Assembly (NCBI GenBank): GCA_035771165.1
Contig: JAWNZC010000414.1
Coordinates: 1-64,000 of the forward strand
From: Paragorgia papillata
Lineage: Eukaryota > Cnidaria > Anthozoa > Scleralcyonacea > Coralliidae
Direction: 5' to 3'
Length of the DNA stretch: 64,000 bases
The translations under genes were made by a program, and so were the position numbers. Within the stretch, counting starts at the first letter, position 1. Each line of letters starts with the position of its first letter. Shown here one piece after another: positions 52,201 through 61,296 of this stretch. The notes beneath the pieces are model-generated. The model was not told where the DNA came from. It worked only from the letters and a program-made list of their open reading frames with translations, and ran no database searches.

Positions 52201-52409
52201 TCTGAAATCTGAATGACTGGGGGAAATTGTTTTCTACTTCTACTTCTAGAGATACTACATACTATCCTTCCTTTAATTCAGGAAGGATAGTATATATTAC
52301 TCCATGTTTTTTTGTGTAGAGCTTCAGAATTTTTTGGGGGGAGCGAAAATTAATTTTGGGGGGGCGGCCGCCCCCCCCCCCCCCTCGCCCCCCCGTAGCT
52401 ACGTGCCTG
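49231..52409 (-). mobile_element. hAT transposon, 3.18 kb, both ends present
   Basis: The ends are caggcacgtagcta (49231-49244) and its reverse complement tagctacgtgcctg (52396-52409). The flanks are gtgtaaat on the left and tgtagaat on the right, which agree as an 8-bp hAT-type target duplication (tgta-aat/tgtagaat) after one small indel. Subterminal G-rich (49260-49285) and C-rich (52362-52394) tracts are also mirrored. The single gene lies on the minus strand with about 590 bp of leader and about 200 bp of trailer. The leader contains a perfect 12-bp hairpin at 52261-52291. The left end abuts the terminus of the fold-back element. Confidence 0.9.
49453..51820 (-). pseudogene. hAT transposase (TTF zinc finger + DUF4371-like + hAT dimerisation), disabled
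   Basis: DNA transposase of the ZMYM1-like hAT group, which would excise and insert the surrounding element. Translation from ATG 51820 begins with a Ser-rich leader. A TTF-type zinc finger follows (WYSSFSWLEYSKAHNAIFCQ, CxxC, then HQSSACH). After a frame change near 51040-51050 it continues EIQNDLL and YYAILADEVKDASKKELL (first catalytic Asp), then GQGYDGASVMSG (second Asp) and HCASHRLNLVLSA (CxxH of the insertion domain). An in-frame TGA at 50413-50415 replaces the expected Trp in STRWS. The frame then runs unbroken to 49453 with the C-terminal hAT block SCKVERMFSSVKRIKTRLRS (catalytic Glu). Total length is about 785 residues, close to family size. One frameshift and one stop in otherwise complete sequence indicate recent inactivation. 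Confidence 0.92.
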
Positions 52410-52926
52410 TGTAGAATTGAATTGAAAGAAATAGTAAATGTAACGAACTAACCTCTTGGAATCTCTAAAGCACAGAATAAGAATGTAAAACCTTGTTGAC
52501 AGCTGCGCGCAAGCCGAAGCCGAAGGTGTTGAATCTGTATATGTATTCTCAGCGAGCGTTGACCGTTGCAAGAGATGCAGTGAGATAATTTCCACACTTT
52601 CTTTCGAATGGAGGTTCAACCGTTCAAGCGATTGTCAACCAAAATAATTTGTGAATTTCGCATAGTCTTGATTGGAACGAAATTTCAATCCGCCTACTGT
52701 AAAATTTAAAACTCTCTGTTTAATCTTCAGGCTGCTAATATCAGATCGCTGATGAGTCATGACATCATGACTGTAGAAATCCATTCGAAGAATATAGAAT
52801 CTCCTTAAATTCGCTGTTCGTCGGATTGAACGACTAAAGACTTTTGAAATTTTCAAAATAACCACCCGACCCTGACAAGAAAAGTTTGTTATCTCCCATA
52901 TTCTGGGAGACACGTGACCAGCCCCA
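52410..52926. other. Unique spacer, no gene recognised
   Basis: Flank of the hAT insertion. No coding motif on either strand. Confidence 0.4.
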
Positions 52927-52990
52927 ACCAGGGTCTTTTCGCAGCGGCGGGCGGGGGGCGGGGGAGCGAAGATAAGACCCTGGGTACGAG
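52927..52990. repeat. Short hairpin repeat: ccagggtcttttcgc … gcgaagataagaccctggg
   Basis: Arms accagggtctt-ttcgc and gcgaagataagaccctgggt surround a GC-rich loop (cggcgggcggggggcggggg), and the unit is followed by tacgagg. I recall very similar accagggtctt…agaccctgggtacgag units as abundant interspersed repeats in anthozoan genomes. That recollection is unchecked and is one of the reasons for the taxonomic guess. Confidence 0.6.
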
Positions 52991-53466
52991 GATGAACATA
53001 CCATTGGCCCAAGCTTTAACCAATGTTAAGGGACTGAATCTGCAGAGCAAGAAAAGTGAAACTGAATAGAAAAAAGAGGGAAGAAATATGTACAGGAAGG
53101 CAAAGGCAAGCTTAGAAGAACACTGGAAAAGCACTTCAGTAACGACGTAAGCATATATTTCGCAGTTAATTTTAATAATTGTTGCAGATGATCAATGTAT
53201 TAATTATTAATTTTCTGACTAAATTGAAGATTATTTAATTTTGTAACTTGCATAATAACCCACAAAATAGATATAACAAAAATACAACCAAACAGAAAAT
53301 GTCTACACTCATGCAAAAAACATATGAATTTATGGGACTACATGTAGTCTGTATATACATGTCTGTAACAATTTTTGAGCAGGATTTTAGTAACTTATGC
53401 AGTACTGTACATATTTTGCTCTGAAATATGTACTGTAGTTATAACTGGGGAATTATTTTCTTTTAG
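52991..53466. other. Upstream/intronic sequence of the 53467-55397 pseudogene
   Basis: AT-rich. It ends with a polypyrimidine acceptor (ttattttcttttag, AG at 53465-53466) for the following exon. No upstream exon could be identified. Confidence 0.4.
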
Positions 53467-55397
53467 AACTTTTGGTACAAGGCAATCTTTGCAGAAAAGG
53501 CAACAAAGGCGACCAGCAATAGCCTATGAAAGCAAAACAGCTGCACAAGAACGTCAACACCAACCTACCAAAAGAAAAAATCCAGTAGGAAATTTTGAAA
53601 GAATGAGCTGGAACAAAGACCAAATGAAAGAAGAGGTTGAAGCTTACCCATATGGCAAACAAGATGTCAATTGGTCAGATTTGGCAAGACGATATGCAAT
53701 TTCAACTCCTGGTGGTGAGATAGCAAAAAATGGTGGACAGATAGCAAAAGAATGGTTGATATCTGTTGGTGTCAATGTAGACAGATTTAATAGGCACGAT
53801 ATTGGATGTGACAAGATACGAGTAAGAAGAAAAAAGCTCAGAGGTGCAGGGGGAGAAATATCAGTTGCAGTACCAGAAACAAATGAGAGTGTAAAGGAAC
53901 AACTAAAGAGAAAAGTTGCTCTTGGTGATTACACTGTTGGAGAACTAATTGCACCCAAAAAGGTAAAATTGATTATTATCAATGGTATGTGGGATATACC
54001 ACACAGTATATGCAATCAAATTTCTGTCATTTGACTTGCTCAGGAGTCAGGAATTGTTCATGCAAGTCTGACTAAGCACATACTGTAAAGACTGAGCTGT
54101 CAGTGGTTGCAGAATAATTAGACATACTAGACACTGCTCAATATGATAGTGTCAGTCTGATGAATCCCATATGGGAATGACATAGACACTGCTCAATATG
54201 GTGGTTGATCAGCATCGCAGTCAGGCTTGCATGACAAAGCCCTGCTCAGCTAGTCACTGATGACAGAGATTTGATTGAGTAGTTAATATTACAGTACACT
54301 AGTAATATGGAAGTATCTACATGTGTACAGCTGTATCTATTATGTGTATATAATGTATATAATTATTAAATATATATTGTTAAATATACATTTTTTAATT
54401 TAAATTTGTAGTATGAGAGGTTGGTGTTGAATGACACTGGAAATATTGAAAAAACTGAGATTTTTGTTGCGGGAAGAAAGCAACCACTTCTGGACATTAG
54501 GAAAAGATTGTTAAAATATTATGAAAAGTACATGATCGAGAAGCACATCAGATGACGAATATTCAAGCATGCCATTTGAAGATATTGTGAAACGGTTAAA
54601 AGAGCTTAATGAATATAATGAAACTGAAGCAGAAGCTGAATTGAGAGAACATAGTCACCTGGTTTTCATGGTGTCATGTGTTTATGATCAAGCTATCTTT
54701 TACACTAATGATGAATACAAACTACTGACTGGTATCATAGAAGATATCCAGACCAAAGTGGAAACACCTGAAGTTTACATCGTTGCTTGGTCACGAAGCT
54801 CTGATGTTGAACAACTTGCTTACATAGATACCAGAGTAGAATGTCTGCAAGATATGAATAAAGTACTTCATACATCAACAGGCATTCCTATTACAGATGT
54901 AATGAGGTTTTTCCATGGGGACACTCCAGCACGACAGTTTGAATGTGGCCAACAAAAAAGAGGTAACTTCTACTGTACCAGTTGCGAGACAAATGCACAT
55001 CGAGTGTACGAACTGTCCTATTGTTTTCACTGTAAGCATCTTTCTTTGTCTGATAGAAGAGAACTTGTTTTCCAAGGACGGTTTGGAAAAAAGAACTCTT
55101 TAGCTGGGGATAACAAGCCATTCAGTTAGCTGACAAAGAATGACCTCATAAGAGAGCTTAATGCAAGAATCTGCGAGGGAGAGACCAAAAAGGAACTTGA
55201 GAAATTACTAGCAGATACACTACATGGAGTCCAAAGGGTACCAGCCTTGTTGTACACTAACCCTACCACCACAATGGAGGAAATAAATTGTGATAAATAT
55301 GAGATTCTTACTTGTGAACCTCTCCATGACATTGGAAGACATATTGAACATTTACTCACAAAGGTCTCGGCAAGCCCATCTGGAAAGGATAAGTGAT
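53467..55397 (+). pseudogene. Two-exon gene of an uncharacterised, probably multi-copy metazoan family, disabled
   Basis: Exon 53467-53962 encodes a basic N-terminal segment (QKRQQRRPAIAYESK), then FERMSWNKDQMKEEVEAY, NWSDLARRYAI, NGGQIAKEWL and IRVRRKKLRGAGGEI. It ends at AAG|GTAAAA. The next exon starts at 54412 after TTTGTAG|TATGAG in the same phase and gives YERLVLNDTGNIEKTEIF and LLDIRKRLLKYYEKYM. A one-base frameshift near 54535-54540 leads into TSDDEYSSMPFEDIVKRL, then HSHLVFMVSCVYDQAIFYT, TDVMRFFHGDTPARQFECG, a CxxC pair (FYCTSCE) and LSLSDRRELV. An in-frame TAG (55127-55129, after KPFS) interrupts it. The same frame then reads LTKNDLIRELNARI, GVQRVPALLYTNPTTTMEEI and CEPLHDIGRHIEHLL to a TGA after 55397. 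I remember related uncharacterised proteins from corals and sponges; no function is known to me. Start and terminal exons are undefined. Confidence 0.75.
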
Positions 55398-55399
55398 TT

Positions 55400-55806
55400 C
55401 TTGTTAGCTGGGAAACAAAATTGGTGGATGATGCACAGCAATGGTGATATCGAGTTTCTTGATGGTGAACATTGTTCTCCAAATGACTGCACGGTGCCAA
55501 CATCAGCAATAATGACATCAAACCCGACGCCCGACTGATGGACAAGATTAGATATTCGAAAGCTATCTTGAAAACCTTCCGAAAGAAATTTTAGGTATCG
55601 AATTGTTTAAACAACAATAAACACATACCCAATTTTCATCAATTATATTATATGTCGGATCTTTGAAGTTGTTCTCCAAATCGTGAAATCGACAGTTTAG
55701 CCACGTGCAAAAGACTATACAACCACGACTGGTTCACCAAAGAAGTAGAGACAAAAAAGCTCCATTTGCGACACGTTAAAAATAAATAAACAGTATTAAA
55801 TCTAAA
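55400..55806. other. 3' flank of the pseudogene
   Basis: A shifted frame at about 55380-55538 (NWWMMHSNGDIEFLDGE) may be a further decayed part of the same gene; I cannot confirm it. The rest is AT-rich with no feature. Confidence 0.3.
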
Positions 55807-55964
55807 GCCTGGTTTCCATATAGCCGTAAGAGTCGGCGGCATGTCTGCGGCAAGGGGCAGTGGTCCAATCGCATACAGCTTTTTATTGCTGGCTAATTCA
55901 ACACTGTCTATGATTGGACCATCGCCCCATGCCGCCGGCTCTTACGGCTATATGGAAACCAGGC
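55807..55964. mobile_element. 158-bp MITE-like palindromic element
   Basis: The first 37 bases (gcctggtttccatatagccg…) are the reverse complement of the last 37 (55928-55964) with one mismatch. Pairing continues inward (tggtccaatc/gattggacca) after an 11-base insertion in one arm. Flanking taaa/ataa does not give a clear target duplication. No coding capacity. Confidence 0.75.
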
Positions 55965-56185
55965 ATAACAACCGAGTCAGAATACTCACTAGCGAGTTTA
56001 CATGTAAAATACAAATGATTTGATTTTATACAAACATATAAACATTTAACCTACCTCGTTAATTCTTTTGTTGTTCACTGTTCACATAACATAGATGACA
56101 TCATATCATTTAAACAGAAATCTCCGTGCTTCATAAATTGTTCTCTTCCCAAGAAATTCGTTAAAATTCAGTTCACTGTTATTTT
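55965..56185. other. AT-rich spacer, no feature
   Basis: Nothing recognised. Confidence 0.4.
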
Positions 56186-56455
56186 AAAGTAGTTAATTTA
56201 ACTACAAAAACGTAGTTAAAAAAAAAGGTTCAGGATAACTAACATTTTTGTGGTAATTTTAACTACATTTGTTTAACCACACTTTGTAGTAATTTTAACT
56301 ACATTTATTTAACCACACTTTTGTAGTAAATATAACTACAAAAAATAACTGCACTTTTGTGGTAAATTTAACCACAATTATTTTACTGGAATTTAAAAGT
56401 AAATATAACTACATATATATTTAATTACATTTGGGGGGGTTAATTTAACCACTTA
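56186..56455. repeat. Array of GTAGTT/AACTAC palindromes (left array)
   Basis: Repeated imperfect palindromes of the form gtagttaatttaactac, gtggtaattttaactac and gtagtaaatataactac, about nine in 270 bp, spaced by 5-20 A/T-rich bases. The same motif fills 58740-59210. No fixed unit length, so this is not a simple microsatellite. Confidence 0.75.
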
Positions 56456-56478
56456 TTATTTACAAAAATTAAGATATT

Positions 56479-56694
56479 TACAGACGATTTCACATCACTT
56501 TTGACAACAATGTCCCGAAGTTCGTTCTAATATTCGCAAGTTCGTTCGGATGTTTGCACGTTCATTTGAACTGACACATTTGATTGGCTACATGGAATTC
56601 AATAGCCAATAAGATGTGTAAGTTCAAATGAACTTGAAAATATCTGAACGAACTTCAGAACATTGTTGTCAAAAGTGATGTGAAATTGTCTGTA
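56479..56694. mobile_element. Fold-back MITE, ~216 bp with ~100-bp arms
   Basis: The outer 35 bases (tacagacgatttcacatcac…) and the last 35 (…gtgatgtgaaattgtctgta) are reverse complements with one mismatch. Looser pairing continues to the centre (gaagttcgttc/gaacgaacttc, gttcatttgaac). The flanks allow an ATT duplication (56476-56478/56695-56697), or a TA duplication if the element starts at cagac. Non-coding. Confidence 0.8.
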
Positions 56695-56699
56695 ATTAA

Positions 56700-57182
56700 A
56701 AAAAGTATTAAAAGTTAAAACAATCTTGGCTGGTAGGTGCATATAATACATGTATATGTATGAAAAACTAACAATTTTAAACTAAGTTCTTTTTCTGTCT
56801 CTATATTATATATACCAACAAGCCTGGTAATGTATATCAGAAAATCCTGATGTATCAAAAATCTCAGTATACGGCATAATTGTAACTTTTAAAAAAACAC
56901 AGAGTTAGAGCAATATATCACCTGATATTAGTATTTTGAGATGTCAACCACCTTTATTGGAATAGATCACTATGTCATTTAGTCATTAGTCAATGAATTA
57001 ATTTATTACTAGTATATGAATTTAAGCTTATTTTATAAGGATTTTACTTACCAATAACAGCAAGTTGAATGGTTGAACATAACTGAACAAGGTAACTCTA
57101 CCCTATGCACTAGAAAACAAAAGAAAAAATGAATAAGCAAACAAACACACACATAAAAAACATACTGTTAGTCTGTTTATAC
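56700..57182. other. AT-rich spacer, no gene recognised
   Basis: No motif on either strand. Confidence 0.4.
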
Positions 57183-57190
57183 CAACAATA

Positions 57191-57832
57191 TAGGCTGATG
57201 CGATATTGAAAAAAATCGATATATCGATATCGAAAACAAAATATCGAAAATATCGACTATATCGAATTATGCAAATTAGAAAACGTAGTTTAGTCAACTT
57301 GCATGTATACCGCATCACAAACAGCAAAAAACAAAGTTCCATGAAACTAGTCAAACATTAAAAAATTTATTTCCAACAGTTTATGAATGTTTAAAGATTT
57401 ATTTAAACTATAAAATATATAGTTTAAATGATCTCTTCTGCCCGTTTTTGGCCTGGCTGAAGAGGCGCTCTTTTCTCCATTGCTTCGATGATGCTAGGTT
57501 GAGAAGAGGATTTCTGGGATTTCTGCGCAGTAGTTGCAGGAGAAGATTCCGCCGTCGGGCCGCTCGTTGACGAAGTTCGTTTCCTCGCTCTGTTCAGCGT
57601 CGTATACACCATGAGATGGTTAGTTTTTAAATGCGACATTAAATTCGTTGTGTTCCCGCCGTCATACACGTGCTTTCTAAACTTTACCGGACAATAATTG
57701 CCGAAAAAAAGGATATTAAGTTGTCTAGTTGAAACTTTCGATTTTTTCGATATGCGAAAAATCGAATATCGAATATCGATATTTTTGAAATATCGATATT
57801 TATCGAAAATATCGATATATCGCATCAGCCTA
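57191..57832 (-). mobile_element. 642-bp non-autonomous hAT element with perfect 8-bp target duplication
   Basis: 16-bp perfect terminal inverted repeats, taggctgatgcgatat (57191-57206) and atatcgcatcagccta (57817-57832), are flanked on both sides by caacaata (57183-57190 and 57833-57840). Subterminal regions are packed with atatcgat/tatcgata palindromes (57212-57262, 57740-57820). An 8-bp duplication and short TIR are diagnostic of hAT. Only the N-terminal part of a transposase remains, so it is an internally deleted derivative. Confidence 0.92.
57424..57690 (-). pseudogene. BED-type zinc finger N-terminus of a hAT (ZBED-like) transposase
   Basis: The minus strand gives FRKHVYDGGNTTNLMSHLKT followed by NHLMVYTT, a Ser/Thr/Ala-rich linker, and QPSIIEAMEKRAPLQPGQKR ending near 57424. 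The GNTTNLxxHLKxxHxxxY block is the second half of a BED finger (the two His are present). The Q-P-S-I-x-E-A segment is the usual start of the region after the finger in ZBED-type transposases. The first Cys pair is not intact (YCPVKF only), and everything after the first ~100 residues, including the catalytic domain, is missing. It lies wholly inside the 57191-57832 element and was presumably its own gene before internal deletion. Confidence 0.7.
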
Positions 57833-57840
57833 CAACAATA

Positions 57841-58649
57841 TGATGGCGAAAATACACTAATCACAAATAACATTTACCAATATTATATAAAATAACCCTT
57901 ATCATGAAAGCAACGGTTGCTAAAGAATGGCAACGAAGAAAGAATGAGAGTATGTTATAAATAGGAACCACAATTGATAGTGAATCGAGAAGAGATTCCA
58001 GTCAACTATATTAACTTCAATTTAAAATGGTTTGTATTGGACTATTGGACAATCAAACAGAAAATTCGACAACGAAACCCAGAGAAAATTTCACTTACAA
58101 TAAGTATGACAATAGAAAACAAACGATAAATACTAAATCTCTGATGAGTGTTTACCTTACCTTGCTCTGAGAGTATTAAGAAGCTTCTTGGACTATCTTT
58201 CAACTGGATTTTGATGGCTTTAGTTAAATCTCTCCGTAAGAAAAACATGTTACTTCGGTGAAGATGGTCTGCCTGATCTCTTCGCAAACAAAAAGTCCTT
58301 TATTACCAAAAGTTTATATAGCTTGAATTAATATGTGCTTGAATCCACCATCACAAAACCTTCAAACGTGGCGCGAAGAAATGAGATGACGCTATCCCAA
58401 GTATCAATGCGCGCTTGCTAGATGCGCGGTTTCGTCGCTGCATGTAATGTTTAGCCAGAAGTTTTATATTACCTGTGGCCTTTCTTTCTATTTGAAAAGT
58501 GATTTATTTCGGTTCTGTGATTTGGTTATGACTTATTGTTTTGTGAATGTTCGAGAAAAATATCAAGTATACTAACACCATAGTTAATTACTCTTGAGGT
58601 CAACTCGAAGATTAAGTAAAACTCGAGTCGTAAAAATAGCTATATGCAG
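57841..58649. other. Spacer with one weak minus-strand exon candidate
   Basis: On the minus strand an ATG at 58250 opens MFFLRRDLTKAIKIQLKDSP and …SFLILSEQ up to CAAG|GTAAGG (about 58164). This is a good donor sequence, but no partner exon was found. I do not call a gene. Confidence 0.25.
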
Positions 58650-59215
58650 TAAAACGTGTACTATTTCAGATGCATTCAGTTCTTAATATTAAGTTCAAAC
58701 AACTATACCACAAAGCTATGGCTATATAATAATATGAATAACTAGCTACACTGTTTGACTAGTTGTTTTTACTACAATACTACAGTCAGGGTAGTTTTAA
58801 CTACCTGACATTTTTGTTAAAATAACTACGACAAGACTATGGCTTTGTGTAGTCAAAATAACTATCCAAAAAACTAGTTGTTTTTACTAGTCTACAGTCA
58901 TAGTAGTTTCAACTACCGGAAATTGTAGTAAAAGTTAAACTCGAGTAGTTAAAATAACTATGTGAAACAACTAGTTATTTTCACTATAGCCGCAATCGTT
59001 TTAACTACAAAATTGTAGTTAAAACAACTATGGACAAAGTTAAACTCGAGTAGTTAAAATAACTATCCGGAAAAAATAGTTGTTTTTACTACAGTCCGAG
59101 TAGTTTTAACTACGAAATTTAGTTAAAACAACTAAGACAAAGTTACTACGTCCCAGATAGTTAAAATTACTACACGTATGTGGTTATTTTTACTACCTAA
59201 AAATAACAGTGTTTG
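58650..59215. repeat. Array of GTAGTT/AACTAC palindromes (right array)
   Basis: About sixteen imperfect palindromes such as gtagttttaactac, tagttaaaataacta and actagttgtttttactag, densest over 58740-59210. Same motif class as the left array at 56186-56455; the two bracket 2.2 kb. Confidence 0.75.
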
Positions 59216-59940
59216 GAACTAGCAGCACACTCCCATTTTATCCGTGGACGTTTTTAATACTGATGCTCGCTACTCTGTTGCCACGGACAACGCCAAAAGA
59301 CCACCACTGAAGACCAATATTAAATTTCTCTCTTAAGCTTTATATGGACAAGATTTCCATATATGGTAAGCGCGCAAAAAAGCGCGAAACGCTTAATCGC
59401 GTACAGCGTCTGCTTATAAACTGCTTTATCAAGTCTTCTTCCAGTGATCCAGTCCTACGTTTATACCACTAGCTTTTAGAATGAGACACACGAAGGAGGA
59501 GAAAAGGAGATAGCGCAATGCCCGCAAGAAAAGAAAGAGGCAACAGCGATCCGAGAAGAAGCGCACCACTACAATGAACAACGTTATTCAAGAAATTCGC
59601 GCAGTGGCAGAGCAGCACATGACCCTATCGTCGAAATACTATAGGCGTTGGAAAAAAACTGTTGAGGAGAATGGACAGTTAAAGAAGAGACTAGCGATCA
59701 ATAAGGATAATTTACACACAAATGTAATCAAAATAGAAGTATATAATATACGAAACAATGTGAAATTCAAGTGTCAGCCGATTCACCATATTTCCTCACC
59801 ATGGCCATTTATATATATATAGTCTATTTACAAGGCTATTTATATTTATTTGGTTTCCGTGAACATACACAAGACACAACATGGCTTGTACGTGCTACTG
59901 GGTTATTATACTTCAACATTCCTAAATTAAAGGCCTTTTT

Positions 59941-59942
<2 letters not shown>

Positions 59943-60022
<80 letters not shown>
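59943..60022. repeat. (TA)n microsatellite, ~80 bp
   Basis: Uninterrupted TA run immediately before the first satellite unit. Confidence 0.97.
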
Positions 60023-60023
<1 letters not shown>

Positions 60024-60170
60024 CAACGCTCACTACCCTTGCGGAAGTTTGAGCAGTCTGGGCCCATGCGCACTTCACGCTATCTGAATGTACTTCACCG
60101 ATGCTGTCCCACATGCGGTTGTCACCGACGATCGCATGTGTATAAGTAATTGATGAAATACATTCAGATT

Positions 60171-60213
60171 GATGAGCTGTAGTACAGCGAAACACCGTGT
60201 CTGTAGATTGAAC
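60171..60213 (+). ncRNA. Broken hammerhead (copy 1)
   Basis: gatgagctgtagtacagcga and the gaaa…gtc…tgtag parts are present, but a 15-base deletion removed the 5' strand of stem I and the ct of ctgatga. Not expected to cleave. Confidence 0.8.
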
Positions 60214-60432
60214 TATGTACGCTCCTTCACTTCGGTGTTGTTGAGCACTCTGTGAAGTTGCCTTGGGTACCTATTAGCGATAATGCAACGCTCACTACCC
60301 TTGTGGAAGTTTGAGTACTCTGGGCCCATGCGCACTTCACGCTATCTGAATGTACTTCACCGATGCTGTCCCACATGCGGTTGTCACCGACGATCGCATG
60401 TGTATAAGTAAGTGATGAAATACATTCAGATT

Positions 60433-60490
60433 GTTCCAAGCTACACTGATGAGCTGTAGTACAGCGAAACACCGTGTCTGTAGATTGAAC
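60433..60490 (+). ncRNA. Type I hammerhead self-cleaving ribozyme (copy 2)
   Basis: Order of elements: stem I 5' strand gttc-caag-ctaca; core ctgatga; stem II gctgt-agt-acagc (5 bp, 3-nt loop); gaaa; short stem III (aca/tgt with loop ccg, counting the A15.1-U16.1 pair); cleavage triplet gtc (60476-60478); stem I 3' strand tgtag-att-gaac. Both halves of stem I pair perfectly around an internal loop (caag/att), the usual site of loop-loop contact with loop II. Every conserved core base of the hammerhead consensus is present. Predicted cleavage is after C60478. The very short stem III is like newt and retrozyme hammerheads, which are thought to cleave best as dimers. Confidence 0.92.
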
Positions 60491-60709
60491 TATGTACGCT
60501 CCTTCACTTCGGTGTTGTTGAGCACTCTGTGAAGTTGCCTTGGGTACCTATTAGCGATAATGCAACGCTCACTACCCTTGTGGAAGTTTGAGCACTCTGG
60601 GCCCATGCGCACTTCACGCTATCTGAATGTACTTCACCGATGCTGTCCCACATGCGGTTGTCACCGACGATCGCATGTGTATAAGTAACTGATGAAATAC
60701 ATTCAGATT

Positions 60710-60767
60710 GTTCCAAGCTACACTGATGAGCTGTAGTACAGCGAAACACCGTGTCTGTAGATTGAAC
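60710..60767 (+). ncRNA. Type I hammerhead self-cleaving ribozyme (copy 3)
   Basis: Identical to the copy at 60433-60490, 277 bp downstream. Predicted cleavage is after C60755. Together the two sites would release a 277-nt monomer (60479-60755). Confidence 0.92.
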
Positions 60768-60985
60768 TATGTACGCTCCTTCACTTCGGTGTTGTTGAGC
60801 ACTCTGTGAAGTTGCCTTGGGTACCTATTAGCGATAATGCAACGCTCACTACCCTTGTGGAAGTTTGAGCACACTGGGCCCATGCGCACTTCACGCTATC
60901 TGAATGTACTTCACCGATGCTGTCCCACATGCGGTTGTCACCGACGATCGCATGTGTATAAGTAATTGATGAAATACATTCAGAT

Positions 60986-61020
60986 TGTTCCGAGCTACAC
61001 TGATGAGCTGTAGATTGAAC
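60986..61020 (+). ncRNA. Broken hammerhead (copy 4)
   Basis: Stem I 5' strand and ctgatgagctgtag are present. A 24-base deletion between two gctgtag/tctgtag words removed the second half of stem II, gaaa, stem III and the cleavage triplet. Confidence 0.8.
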
Positions 61021-61238
61021 TATGTACGCTCCTTCACTTCGGTGTTGTTGAGCACTCTGTGAAGTTGCCGTGGGTACCTATTAGCGATAATGCAACGCTC
61101 ACTACCCTTGTGGAAGTTTGAGCACTCTGGGCCCATGACCCTTCACGCTATCTGAATGTACTTTAACGATGCTGTCCCACATGCGGTTGTCACCGACGAT
61201 CGCATGTGTATAAGTAATTGATGAAATTCATTCAGATT

Positions 61239-61293
61239 GTTCCAAGCTACACTGATGAGCTGTTGTACAGCGAAACACCGTGTCTGTAGATTG

Positions 61294-61296
<3 letters not shown>
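61239..61296 (+). ncRNA. Type I hammerhead self-cleaving ribozyme (copy 5)
   Basis: Same architecture; loop II is tgt instead of agt, leaving the 5-bp stem II intact. Predicted cleavage is after C61284. The copy runs straight into (TA)n after gaac, so the array is cut just past stem I. Confidence 0.9.

Noticed and set aside
58164..58250. First exon of a minus-strand gene with donor CAAG|GTAAGG
   Set aside because: Only one splice signal, no recognisable protein motif and no partner exon were found.
59836..60195. Minus-strand frame with a long (YI)n stretch
   Set aside because: It is translation of the (TA)n microsatellite.
60227..60749. Minus-strand 81-codon frames repeated in the satellite (MFRCTTAHQCSLEQ…)
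   Set aside because: They run through the hammerhead and its structured arms and repeat only because the satellite does. The frame is lost in truncated copies, and the RNA structure explains the conservation better.
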